A DNA stretch of 64,000 nucleotides from the NCBI RefSeq assembly GCF_002843605.1, contig NZ_CP025263.1, forward strand, positions 4,369,501 to 4,433,500, in the 5' to 3' direction. Position numbers and translations under genes: made by a program. Every line of letters starts with the position of its first letter. Position 1 is the stretch's first letter. The notes beneath the pieces were generated by a model. It was not told the origin of the DNA. It saw nothing but the letters and a program-made list of their open reading frames with translations, and made no database searches. Positions 47,973-56,217 of this stretch are shown here, one piece after another. The DNA is from Pseudomonas sp. S09G 359. Lineage in GTDB: Bacteria > Pseudomonadota > Gammaproteobacteria > Pseudomonadales > Pseudomonadaceae.

Positions 47973-49066
47973 GTACCCGTCCAAAAAAACTGCGTCACCT
48001 GATGTTTGTGTTGCTGCTTGGCGTGATCGCGTTTCTGTTGTTGATGCCCACCAAGGTGCAACCGGTGAACTGGACGCCGCCCAAGGCGCCGTCGATGAAG
48101 CACGGGCCCTACACCGAAAACCAACGCCTCAAGGGCGTGCAGAAAATCGGCGCCCAGGACATCCCCGGGCCCGAGGCGTTGCTGCTGGATGCCCAGGGGT
48201 TCCTGATCAGCGGCCTGCATGACGGACGCATCATCCGCACCTCGCCCGACAGCCGCAGCCTGGAAGTGCTGGCCAATACCGGTGGGCGCCCGCTGGGCAT
48301 GGCTCTGCACCCGGATGGGCGCCTGATCATTGCCGACGGGATCAAAGGCCTGCTCGCGCTGGATACCCGCCGCCAAATCACCACCCTGAGCACCGCCGCC
48401 GCTAGCGTGCCGTTTGGCTTTACCGATGATGTGGTCGTGGACGCCGCCGGGCGTTATGCGTACTTCAGCGATGCGTCGAGCCGCTGGGGGTATGGCCAGG
48501 ATGGCGAAGCGGTGATCGAACATGGCGGCGATGGCCGGCTGCTGCGCTATGACTTCAGCAATGGCACCACCGAAGTGCTGTTGGAACAGCTGCAATTCGC
48601 CAATGGCGTGGCCCTCGGCCCGAACGAAAACTACGTGCTGGTCAATGAAACCGGCGCTTATCGCATCAGCCGCTATTGGCTCAAGGGCGAGCGCGCAGGC
48701 AAGCACGACCTGTTTATCGACAACCTGCCCGGCCTGCCGGACAACCTCAGTTTCAACGGCCAGGACCGCTTCTGGGTGGCCTTGTATTCACCCCGCAACC
48801 CACTGCTGGACAGCTTTGCCGGCTACCCGCTGCTACGCAAAGTGATGGTGCGCGCCCTGCTCGTGCTGCCCAAGCCCATCGAGCGCAAAGCGTTTGTGCT
48901 GGGGCTGGATACCGAGGGCAAGGTCATCGCCAATCTGCAGGATGGCAGCGCCGGCAATTACTCACCGATCACCACCGCCCGCGAGTATGGCAACTGGCTG
49001 TACCTGGGCTCGTTGAAGAGTACGAGCATGGCGCGCCTGCCGTTGGCGCTGGCATTGGAGCCATAA
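47969..49066 (+). CDS. SMP-30/strictosidine synthase-like beta-propeller protein
   Basis: This 365-residue protein has an N-terminal membrane anchor (LMFVLLLGVIAFLLLM, about residues 11-26) and a six-bladed propeller domain. The propeller resembles strictosidine synthase and the animal APMAP proteins. Typical blade segments are GRPLGMALHPDGRLIIAD, FGFTDDVVVDAAGRYAYFSDASSRWG, FANGVALGPNENYVLVNETGAYRISRYW and LPGLPDNLSFNGQDRFWVALYSPRNP. Relatives are lactone or ester hydrolases. ATG 47969 overlaps the preceding stop. A strong terminator follows. Coupling with a lipid hydroxylase suggests processing of a hydroxylated lipid, which is inference. Confidence 0.82.
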   Translation: MSTRPKKLRHLMFVLLLGVIAFLLLMPTKVQPVNWTPPKAPSMKHGPYTENQRLKGVQKIGAQDIPGPEALLLDAQGFLISGLHDGRIIRTSPDSRSLEVLANTGGRPLGMALHPDGRLIIADGIKGLLALDTRRQITTLSTAAASVPFGFTDDVVVDAAGRYAYFSDASSRWGYGQDGEAVIEHGGDGRLLRYDFSNGTTEVLLEQLQFANGVALGPNENYVLVNETGAYRISRYWLKGERAGKHDLFIDNLPGLPDNLSFNGQDRFWVALYSPRNPLLDSFAGYPLLRKVMVRALLVLPKPIERKAFVLGLDTEGKVIANLQDGSAGNYSPITTAREYGNWLYLGSLKSTSMARLPLALALEP

Positions 49067-49073
49067 CGCCAAA

Positions 49074-49104
49074 AGGGCATACAGGCGCGAGGCCTGTATG
49101 CCCT
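49074..49104. terminator. Terminator hairpin between convergent genes
   Basis: AGGGCATACAGGC pairs with GCCTGTATGCCCT (13 bp, perfect) around a short loop. It follows the propeller gene stop by 8 bases and precedes the stop of the convergent secreted-protein gene by 22 bases, so it can serve both. Confidence 0.85.
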
Positions 49105-49125
49105 GGGGTCTAACGCGTCAGTGCC

Positions 49126-50586
49126 TTAGGCCTTGCTGCTGCTCAGCAAGGTCTGTGTGCACAAGTGGCCAAAGCTCACATACGGAACATTGTCCCCACC
49201 AACGCCGATCCCTGGATACTCCAGCACTTCCATACGCCATACGCCGTAGTTGAAGTAGGTCCGCCAGGTGTTGTTGTAGCCCTGGGCGTAATCGACAAAG
49301 GTGGTCTGGAAATCACCGGAGCAGGTGCCCACGTTGATCGTCCCAGCGGCCTCGCCGGCACTGTCGGTGGCTGCCGAATACGCCTGGTAGACGATGTCGC
49401 CATTGTCCGGGTCGATACGTTGGTCGAGGAACACAATCGGGTGCAGCCCCACCAGTGGCATGCCGGTGCTGTCCGACAGGCTCATGTTCCAGGTCAGGTT
49501 CCGATAGGCCTGGGTGGTCATGTAGCCGTAGCCCACATCGGAAGCCGAATACGGGATGCGGATCACGCTCGGCTCGCCTTTCACATCCGAGGTATTGATG
49601 CGTGGGTTGGAACCAAACGACAGGTTGTATTTACCCGTCGCACTCCAGGCGGCATTCGGGTTCGGCCGCACACGCAACTTGACCACGCCGCCAACGCCCG
49701 GGTTGGACACCGAGTCCGACTTGAGGTTGGGGTCCACCACGACCCACTGATTACCGTTCAGGCGTTCCAGGATCCACTTGTTGCGGGCATCGGCAGTCAA
49801 CGCAAAGCCCACGCTCTGGCCACGTACGGCCTTGAAATCGAAGTAGTCGACATCGTTGACGCTGTCGGCGTTGCCGCTGAGGTAGTTGAGCGTGTCCGGC
49901 AGCTGGAAAGCCGTGTCCGGCGTGTCATTGGGCTCGAATGCATCGAGATTGGCATCCACCGCCACGCCGAACTGGAAGCTCGACCCCGCCACCGCCGCAT
50001 TGGCTTCCATGAACCAGTAGTAATCACCGGCCGGCAGCACACCACCGAGGCTTTCATCACCGGTGCCAGGGTTGTCGGAAGTACCCAGGGGAATCGGGTT
50101 GCCTTGGCCGTCGTCCTGGAACAGGGTCAACGACATGTTGGTGCCCGCCGTCTGGCCGACCAACAGCGCATTGATCCGCGCCTTCTGCGGCAGGTTGAAG
50201 TGGTAGCACAGCAAGTCGCCGGTTTGCACACCGTTGACCGTGTACAACTGGTTCACATCCAGAGTGGTCTCACAGCCCTGGACCAGCGCCGCCTGCACGG
50301 CACTCGCCTGTTGAGCGTCGGCTTTCGTAACTTTAGTCACCGGGGCCGCTGCCGTGCGGTTTTCTACCCCCAAAGCGGCCTTGGCCTTGGCGGCAACCAC
50401 AGGCTTCTTCAGTTGCTGTTTCAGCGCCGCAGAAGCCTTGGCAGCCGGTACATCGCCAGCCGCTTTCAGGGTTTGCTTGACCGCTTGCGCAGCCAGTTGA
50501 GGGTATTGTTCGGCCAGGGCAAAGGCCGACACGAAGCAGGTGGCCGCCATGGCCGCGCCCAGCATAAAGGCTTTTTTCGATTTCAT
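49126..50586 (-). CDS. Secreted protein with two PPC-like domains, function unknown
   Basis: This 486-residue protein has a signal peptide of about 25 residues (ending FALAE) and an Ala/Lys/Gln-rich helical region (about 30-95). Two domains resembling the bacterial pre-peptidase C-terminal (PPC) fold follow. The first runs about 105-210 and includes GDLLCYHFNLPQKARI and LPAGDYYWF. The second runs about 215-330, opening DAFEPNDTPDTAFQLP with DVDYFDFKA. A Tyr/Trp-rich C-terminal domain of about 150 residues follows, which I do not recognise. PPC domains normally accompany secreted proteases, but no protease active site is visible. A palindrome precedes the gene. Confidence 0.75.
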   Translation of the reverse strand: MKSKKAFMLGAAMAATCFVSAFALAEQYPQLAAQAVKQTLKAAGDVPAAKASAALKQQLKKPVVAAKAKAALGVENRTAAAPVTKVTKADAQQASAVQAALVQGCETTLDVNQLYTVNGVQTGDLLCYHFNLPQKARINALLVGQTAGTNMSLTLFQDDGQGNPIPLGTSDNPGTGDESLGGVLPAGDYYWFMEANAAVAGSSFQFGVAVDANLDAFEPNDTPDTAFQLPDTLNYLSGNADSVNDVDYFDFKAVRGQSVGFALTADARNKWILERLNGNQWVVVDPNLKSDSVSNPGVGGVVKLRVRPNPNAAWSATGKYNLSFGSNPRINTSDVKGEPSVIRIPYSASDVGYGYMTTQAYRNLTWNMSLSDSTGMPLVGLHPIVFLDQRIDPDNGDIVYQAYSAATDSAGEAAGTINVGTCSGDFQTTFVDYAQGYNNTWRTYFNYGVWRMEVLEYPGIGVGGDNVPYVSFGHLCTQTLLSSSKA

Positions 50587-50618
50587 TTTTTATCCATCCA
50601 TAGTTAAAAAGTGAAGCT

Positions 50619-50639
50619 CAGGTGACATCCGGTCACCTG
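50619..50639. promoter_or_regulatory. Inverted repeat upstream of the PPC-domain gene
   Basis: CAGGTGAC-ATCCG-GTCACCTG has perfect 8-base arms and lies about 33-53 bases before the minus-strand ATG at 50586. It could be an operator or a 5'-UTR hairpin. Confidence 0.45.
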
Positions 50640-50692
50640 GGATGGAATGTAGGATATGACTGGATGGATGTACAGTATTTTTTCGAAAAAAC

Positions 50693-51055
50693 TTACCACT
50701 CGAGCCAAGTGCACCAATAGCCCCAACTGATGGCCCAAATCATCGCGAGGCGATAGGGCCACACTGCCCAACGCCTGAGTGATGACGGGATGGACGCCAA
50801 TTCAGCCTCCGTCAGGTACCCCTCTTTCACCGAACGCTTTGGCGTGCGGAGGATGTCAATCAACAGCCCCATACGTCTGGACCGGCTGACACGCTGGGTT
50901 CGCTCCCAGCGTTGCCTGCTGTTACGAACCTCTGGGTTTTCACTGAAGTAACTTTCCAGCTCGTCGAGTTTTGTACAGCCTGCAAATAGCAACAGCCCCA
51001 ACACCACGAACGTGCCGACAATCATCACGATGGTGTAGGCGAAAAAAAATGACAT
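50693..51055 (-). CDS. Small two-TM protein, paralogue 2 of a putative immunity family
   Basis: This 120-residue protein has one hydrophobic segment at each end (FFFAYTIVMIVGTFVVLGLLLFA at 3-25 and WAVWPYRLAMIWAISWGYW at about 95-114). A charged middle region contains KLDELESYFSENPEVRNSRQRW. It is clearly paralogous to the 126-residue protein at 51185-51565, with about half the residues identical and the same spacing of KLDE(L/V)ESYFS and LTEAELA motifs. A GAGGAGG ribosome site lies 8 bases before the ATG, within the remnant gene tail upstream. I do not recognise the family. Its position after a toxin-like gene suggests an immunity protein (inference). Confidence 0.65.
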   Translation of the reverse strand: MSFFFAYTIVMIVGTFVVLGLLLFAGCTKLDELESYFSENPEVRNSRQRWERTQRVSRSRRMGLLIDILRTPKRSVKEGYLTEAELASIPSSLRRWAVWPYRLAMIWAISWGYWCTWLEW

Positions 51056-51057
51056 GG

Positions 51058-51183
51058 TTAAGCCTCCTCTGGCTGGAAGATCAGATCACCATCGACCTCA
51101 ATGATTACCCCACCCAAAAACGCACCGCCTTTGCCACCGGTTTTTCCTCCTGCATACCCTCCCGCCGCGCCGCCAATAATTCC
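51058..51183 (-). pseudogene. Duplicated C-terminal tail (41 codons) of the glycine-zipper gene
   Basis: Read on the minus strand, this stretch encodes 41 residues starting GIIGGAAGGYAGGKTGGKGG and ending EVDGDLIFQPEEA, then TAA. It aligns without gaps to the last 41 residues of the 331-residue protein at 51568-52563 (GVIGGAAGGYSLGDAFGDGG ... EVDGDLIFQPEGA). The similarity stops at the stop codon of the 126-residue gene. It has no start of its own and is a remnant of a tandem duplication of [gene tail + small gene]. Confidence 0.85.
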
Positions 51184-51184
51184 A

Positions 51185-51565
51185 TTAGGGAATGGGGATA
51201 TCGCACCATCTGCGCCAGACGGTCCAGACAACCGTCGCGATTATCCAAATGAATAAAAGATAGTAGGGCCACACCACCCAACGTTTAAGTGCTGAAGGAA
51301 CAGCCGCCAGCTCGGCCTCGGTGACATCACCGGCGTTCACATGGCGCTTCGAGTCGGACAGGAACTCGAAGATCAACAGCATGCGATACTGCTTATCGAT
51401 CCACTGGTTTCTCTTCCAAAAACGCTTATTGCTACGGACCATTTCGTTTTGACTGAAATAACTTTCCACCTCGTCGAGCTTTGTATATTCGGCAAAAAGC
51501 ATCAGCCCTAGAACCACAAATATCCCAACAAACCACACCATTGTGTAGGCGAGAAAAAAATCCAT
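51185..51565 (-). CDS. Small two-TM protein, paralogue 1 of a putative immunity family
   Basis: This 126-residue protein begins FFLAYTMVWFVGIFVVLGLMLFA (membrane segment 3-25), has a basic middle (MVRSNKRFWKRNQWIDKQYR) and ends with a second membrane segment (VVWPYYLLFIWIIATVVWTVW, about 96-116). It starts two bases after the stop of the 331-residue glycine-zipper protein, so the two are translationally linked. The base composition is visibly more A/T-rich than the flanking genes, as in recently acquired cassettes. The membrane location would suit protection against a membrane-active partner. No known family was recognised. Confidence 0.65.
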   Translation of the reverse strand: MDFFLAYTMVWFVGIFVVLGLMLFAEYTKLDEVESYFSQNEMVRSNKRFWKRNQWIDKQYRMLLIFEFLSDSKRHVNAGDVTEAELAAVPSALKRWVVWPYYLLFIWIIATVVWTVWRRWCDIPIP

Positions 51566-51567
51566 GA

Positions 51568-52563
51568 TCAGGCGCCCTCTGGTTGAAAGATCAAATCACC
51601 ATCGACCTCCAGGATCTTTCCACCCAGAAACGCCCCGCCATCCCCAAACGCATCTCCTAATGAATACCCTCCCGCAGCGCCTCCAATAACTCCACAGGCC
51701 AGCCCCCCTTTACTTCTAGATGCGATGCCCAACAATACCTTGCATGCATAACGAGTTAGCGCAGCGCCTCCCTTCCCTCCCACCGTAGCCCCTGCCACCG
51801 AAGCTACCAACCGACCACCCTCGACATACTTCGCCCGCCGACACTCCGCCTCCCGCCCCGTCACACACGACTCCTTGATTTCCAACCCCGCATTCCCCAC
51901 ATCCAACGCCAACCCCACATAAGTCCCCTTACCCAACCACTTCGACATCTGCGCAATCTCGCGCATCCGCTTGGCATACCCCTCTATCTCCCCCTTGTGC
52001 AAATAGCTCTTGGTCGAAATCCCCAACACCTTTTTCAACGACTGATTGCCCTGCAACCCCGTACCAAATCGCGCGGCGCCCTGCAGTTGCAGGTCCAACT
52101 GCCGGAACAACGCCTGGCGCTGTTGGAGAAACGCCTGCCGGTCCAATGCGCCGCCCTTGAAGCGTTGATGCAAGCGGTCTACGTCTTCCAGGGTGTGCGC
52201 CACCTCATCCAGGTGTCGCGCCCATGCCGACGTCGCACTGCCGATACCAATCGAGCCATACGTCAGGAAACTCTGCAGCAAGTCGTAGTTGCCGAGCACC
52301 GCGTTGCCGACCGACGTATCCATCTCCAGGTTTCGGCGAACGTCTTCGGCATGCCGCATCAACCAGGCTTCCTCGCCGGAACAACTCACGCTGTAGGTAT
52401 CGGGAACGATCACCACCTGCCCCGGCGCCACCAAGCCTGGACGCAGGTGCCGGTTCAGCACATCAAAATGAGCAGAGCGCTGCTGGCTGAGCGCGCGGCC
52501 CATCAGGCGGTATTTCAAACTTTCGTAGTCCGTTGTGTGGTCATTGATATATCCCTGCGCCAT
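51568..52563 (-). CDS. Toxin-like protein with glycine-zipper C terminus, function unknown
   Basis: This 331-residue protein has no signal peptide. Residues about 28-56 (SAHFDVLNRHLRPGLVAPGQVVIVPD) resemble the second half of a LysM domain. Residues 105-190 form a charged helical region (ARHLDEVAHTLEDVDRLHQRF, QRQALFRQLDLQLQG). The C-terminal third alternates Gly/Ala-rich hydrophobic stretches (VASVAGATVGGKGGAA and CGVIGGAAGGYSLGDAFGDGGAFLGG) typical of glycine-zipper or pore-forming segments. Two pairs of Cys are present. The small two-TM protein is encoded immediately downstream. The layout fits an effector/immunity pair of a polymorphic toxin system, but no VgrG, PAAR or Rhs gene is nearby. 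I did not recognise a named family. Confidence 0.6.
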   Translation of the reverse strand: MAQGYINDHTTDYESLKYRLMGRALSQQRSAHFDVLNRHLRPGLVAPGQVVIVPDTYSVSCSGEEAWLMRHAEDVRRNLEMDTSVGNAVLGNYDLLQSFLTYGSIGIGSATSAWARHLDEVAHTLEDVDRLHQRFKGGALDRQAFLQQRQALFRQLDLQLQGAARFGTGLQGNQSLKKVLGISTKSYLHKGEIEGYAKRMREIAQMSKWLGKGTYVGLALDVGNAGLEIKESCVTGREAECRRAKYVEGGRLVASVAGATVGGKGGAALTRYACKVLLGIASRSKGGLACGVIGGAAGGYSLGDAFGDGGAFLGGKILEVDGDLIFQPEGA

Positions 52564-52700
52564 GCCTTACATCCCGGATGCAATGAAGATGGCGCCGAAA
52601 TATAAGCAAGCGAACCCGCCCCGGACACAAGCCCAAGGGGGGCGAATTACATTTGGGAAGTTGCCTACTTAGCTAAGAAACAGTGCCTACAGAAACCAGC

Positions 52701-53765
52701 CTAATAACCGGTCATTTCCAGGTAACCCACCCCACCCTCGAACTGCACCGGGCCTTCCCAGTACGGAATACTCAGGTTCATCCAGGCGTTCGGGTTGACG
52801 GCGTCAGTGACGATATCCAGCTGTTTGCCGGGAATTTTCAGCGACCAACGTGTAGGCATCTTGCGCCCGTCGATGGTCGTGGTTGCCAGGGGCACCAATT
52901 GGATATCGGCGTTATGCAGGGTTTGGGTACGGCCTTCGCGGTCGATCCAGGTGCCGGTCAGGTAGGCCGCACCGTCGGTTTGCCGTACCCGAAACAGCAT
53001 CAACTGCTCGCCACGGTCGAGGTGCAGGGAGAACCAGTCCCAACCGGTCTGGCTGGCGGCCAGCGGTTGGCTGCTCCATTCGCGATCGAGCCACGCGGGG
53101 CCGGTGACTTGGTAGACCTTGCCATCGATGCTCACGCTGCCACTGGCGCTGAAAAACGGCTGACTGTAGTAGTACGAAGCCTGGCCCTGGTCGGATTTGC
53201 GACTGTAGCCGCCGTCGCCCTGCAACACCAGCGGGCGGCTGGAGGTCAGCTGCAGGTCATAGGCGAAGTGCGCGCCGCTGGCCTTGAGCTGCATGTCCGC
53301 CAGGGGGCTGGCTGCACCCGGGCGGCTGGCGAAATTCCAGTCGTCGATCCAGGCATTGAACGGCATCGCCTGCGCCCCGGCCTGGCCGACGCCGCCACGT
53401 GCATAACGCTCGGCGGCATAGTGACGGGTGGCAGAGGTGACGGCGGCGTGGCCCAGCCAGACGGTCGAATCCTGCCAGCCCGCTTGCGTCGGCCCGGCCT
53501 TGAGGGCATTGCGAAACAACGTCCATTGCACGCCGTACAGATTGCCCTGGGCATCCTTGAGGTTGGCGGTGACATACCACCATTCAATGCGAAAGCCCGC
53601 GTGGGGGCCATGGTCCTCGGGGAAGCTGAAGACCTTGCCGGGCACCACCTGGGCAAAATCCGCCGCGTCACTGCCCAACCCGGCGAAGCTTTCCTCGGGT
53701 GCGGGGGCTTTGTCGCAGGCACTCACCAGCAACAGTGCAGCCCATAGCAGCGACTTAATCTTCAT
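52701..53765 (-). CDS. AttH/CrtC-like lipoprotein (lipocalin-like domain)
   Basis: This 354-residue protein has a lipoprotein signal (LLWAALLLVSACDKAP, lipobox Cys at about residue 18) and then the AttH/hydroxyneurosporene-synthase-like fold. That fold is two lipocalin-like barrels containing FRIEWWYVTANL near residue 59, GPAWLDREWSSQPL near 223 and GWDWFSLHLDRGEQLMLFRVR. ATG 53765 is preceded by GAGGA; the 53771 codon is TTG. It overlaps the end of the ABC permease gene and forms an AttEFGH-like unit with it and the ATPase. The export substrate is unknown. Confidence 0.84.
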   Translation of the reverse strand: MKIKSLLWAALLLVSACDKAPAPEESFAGLGSDAADFAQVVPGKVFSFPEDHGPHAGFRIEWWYVTANLKDAQGNLYGVQWTLFRNALKAGPTQAGWQDSTVWLGHAAVTSATRHYAAERYARGGVGQAGAQAMPFNAWIDDWNFASRPGAASPLADMQLKASGAHFAYDLQLTSSRPLVLQGDGGYSRKSDQGQASYYYSQPFFSASGSVSIDGKVYQVTGPAWLDREWSSQPLAASQTGWDWFSLHLDRGEQLMLFRVRQTDGAAYLTGTWIDREGRTQTLHNADIQLVPLATTTIDGRKMPTRWSLKIPGKQLDIVTDAVNPNAWMNLSIPYWEGPVQFEGGVGYLEMTGY

Positions 53766-56217
53766 GGGCAAACGTCCTCAACAAGTCAGCCGGGCGGCTG
53801 CGGTACAACTGCCACAGCGGCCAGGCCGATGCCAACAGCGTGGCCAACATCGCCAGCCCCAGCAACTGCGCCAATTGCCACGGGAACACCTGCAACGGCA
53901 ACCGCCAGCCAAACGCCTGCACATTGATCACCGCGTCCAGGCACCAGGCCAACAACACGCCCAACGGCAGCGCGAGGACCAGCGTGAGCAGCGCCAGCAG
54001 CCAGGTCTGCCCCAGGTTCAGCAGCATCAATTGCCGCCGTGTCACGCCCAGGGCCCACAGCGGCGCGAGCTGGCCGAGGCGGCTTTGGCTCTGGGTCAAC
54101 AGGCTGATAAACAGCGCCACGCCGGCCACGCCGAGCGTCAGGCTGTTGAGCGCCGCCGTGGCGGCAAAGGTGCGTTCGAACACTTGGCTCGACCAACCCT
54201 TGAGCTGCTGCTGGTCGACGATCCGGCTGTCTTCCAGGGCGAAGGCGCGCTGCACCGCATGGATCAGCGGCGCCACATCGGTCGGCGCGACCCGCAGGTT
54301 GAACCGTGCCGGTGACAGCCCCGGCCAGTGGGCCAGCAGTTGCGCGGAAGTGACCAGCATATGGCCCTTGGGGTTGCCATAGTCGGCGTAGATCCCCACT
54401 ACCTTGGGTGCCCACACACCTTGCGGCGTGGAAATTTTGACCGTGTCGCCAAGGCTCACCGCCAGCCGCCGCGCCAGTTGCTCGCTGAGCATCAGGGTGT
54501 CGCCTTGCTGCAACTGGTCCCAGGGTGCGCGCACCGCGTCCAGCAAAGGCCAGTGCTGGCGATAGGTGGGGTCGTCAACCACGCCAAACAGATCCGCCGG
54601 CCAGCCCTGCACTTGCACGGCCACCTGCCAGGTGGGCAATACAGTCTGCACCAGGGGTTGCTGCGCCAGCCACGTGCTGAGTTGCTCCGCCTGGGCCGGG
54701 TTTTGCGGGTTGAGGTACAGCTCGGCGGTGAGGCGTTGCTCCAGCCAGTTATTGAAGGTGTGACGAAAGCCCGACGTCATCGACCCCGCACCGATGTTCG
54801 CGGCCAGCGCCAACAGCAGCGCCATCAGCGCCAGGCTCAGCGCCGGCAATTGCTGGCGGCAGTCGGCGAGAAACCATTGCCCGAGTACCCCGCGGCTGCG
54901 CCCCAACACCGCCTTCAACAAGGCGTTGAGCAGTACCGGCAAACCAAGGGCGGCGCCGAGCAGCAACGCGGCCATCAGCACAAACCCGGCGGCCAGGCTG
55001 TCACCCAACCACAACGCCAGCAACGCAATCGACAACGCGATGCCGGCCACCCAACCCTGGCGCCGCAACCAGCGCCCATGAGCCTCATGCCAGGCCTGGG
55101 CATTGGCCAGCGCCAGCAACGGCAAACGCGCCGCCCGCCACAGGCTGCCGGCACCGGCGAGCACGGCGCCCAGCAGGCTCAGGCCGAGCCCCGCCAGCCA
55201 CCATCCCGGGCTCAGACTCAACTGCCCGGGCACTTCGGCGCCATACAACCCGCGCAGGCTGGCGGCCACATCCGGTAGCAGCAGGCTGGCCAACAGGTAA
55301 CCGCTGGCAACGCCGAGCACCCCGCCCAACAACGATAAAGCTCCCAGTTCGACGCCCAGCCCGAGCACCAACAGACGCGCACTCACCCCACAGGCGCGCA
55401 AGGTCCGCAACAGCCCGCGCCGCTGCTCCAGCGCCAGGCCGATGGCGGCGTGCACGATAAACAGCCCCACCACGAACGCGAGCATGCCCAATGCGTCGAG
55501 GTTCAGGTGAAAGCTCTCAGTCAGGCGTGCGAGGTTATTGTCCTCGCCCTGCTTGAGTTGCAGCGCCGCCGGAGGCGTGGGATGGCTGGCGGCGAAGGCC
55601 TTGTCCAGCAGCAACCGCGACAGACGCTCGGGCATCTGCAGCAGCGGCTGGGCAAAACCGATGTCGGTGAGCAACAGGCCGGGCGCCATATCGGGCTGGG
55701 CCTGCAAGGGCGGCAACGCCTGCCCGCTCAACGTGACGGGCTGCGCGCCCTCACGCAGCCCCAGCGCCTGCAAGGTTTGCGGGGCGATCCAGGTTCGCCC
55801 CGGCGGGGTAAAAAACCCGAGCATCTGCGCCTGGCTAAAACGCTGCCCGGCCACCGCACCGCCGCCGGGCAACGACAGCGGGTCGATCCCCATCAATTGC
55901 AGGCGCACGTCCTCCATGCCCTTGAGTTGCACGCGCCCCTGCACCACCGGCGACACCGGCCACCCGGCGCGGCGCAACTGGGAGAACAGCGCCTGCGGGA
56001 AACTCGCCCCATCCGGCGCACTGAGGCTGGCCTGGGGTTCGCCGCCGATCAGTTGGCTGGCGCGCGCATAGCTATCGCGTGCCTGGCTGTTGAGGGCCTG
56101 CACGCCGGTCAACAAAGCGGTGGCCAGCCACAAGCCGGTCAATACGCTGAAAAACTGCACCGGATGGCGCCGCCAGTGGCTGAGCAAAGCGCGCATGGTC
56201 CAATAAAACACGCTCAC
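53755..56217 (-). CDS. FtsX/MacB-type ABC transporter permease (two FtsX domains)
   Basis: This 820-residue membrane protein has an N-terminal helix (FFSVLTGLWLATALLTGVQ) and a periplasmic domain. A first group of helices includes LAFVVGLFIVHAAIGLALEQRRGLLRTLRACGVS, and a second periplasmic domain and final helices follow (LGVAGVALFISLLTQSQSRLGQLAPLWALGVTRRQ). This is the duplicated FtsX arrangement of YbbP/LolC-like exporters. The GTG start at 56217 overlaps the ATPase stop (GTGA), with GAGG upstream; an ATG seven codons later is possible. It works with the ATPase at 56214-56888. Confidence 0.87.
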   Translation of the reverse strand: MSVFYWTMRALLSHWRRHPVQFFSVLTGLWLATALLTGVQALNSQARDSYARASQLIGGEPQASLSAPDGASFPQALFSQLRRAGWPVSPVVQGRVQLKGMEDVRLQLMGIDPLSLPGGGAVAGQRFSQAQMLGFFTPPGRTWIAPQTLQALGLREGAQPVTLSGQALPPLQAQPDMAPGLLLTDIGFAQPLLQMPERLSRLLLDKAFAASHPTPPAALQLKQGEDNNLARLTESFHLNLDALGMLAFVVGLFIVHAAIGLALEQRRGLLRTLRACGVSARLLVLGLGVELGALSLLGGVLGVASGYLLASLLLPDVAASLRGLYGAEVPGQLSLSPGWWLAGLGLSLLGAVLAGAGSLWRAARLPLLALANAQAWHEAHGRWLRRQGWVAGIALSIALLALWLGDSLAAGFVLMAALLLGAALGLPVLLNALLKAVLGRSRGVLGQWFLADCRQQLPALSLALMALLLALAANIGAGSMTSGFRHTFNNWLEQRLTAELYLNPQNPAQAEQLSTWLAQQPLVQTVLPTWQVAVQVQGWPADLFGVVDDPTYRQHWPLLDAVRAPWDQLQQGDTLMLSEQLARRLAVSLGDTVKISTPQGVWAPKVVGIYADYGNPKGHMLVTSAQLLAHWPGLSPARFNLRVAPTDVAPLIHAVQRAFALEDSRIVDQQQLKGWSSQVFERTFAATAALNSLTLGVAGVALFISLLTQSQSRLGQLAPLWALGVTRRQLMLLNLGQTWLLALLTLVLALPLGVLLAWCLDAVINVQAFGWRLPLQVFPWQLAQLLGLAMLATLLASAWPLWQLYRSRPADLLRTFAHED

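Noticed and set aside
51058..51183. The 41-codon tail considered as an independent small gene
   Set aside because: It has no start codon in its own frame and aligns end to end with the C terminus of the neighbouring gene, so it is a duplication remnant.
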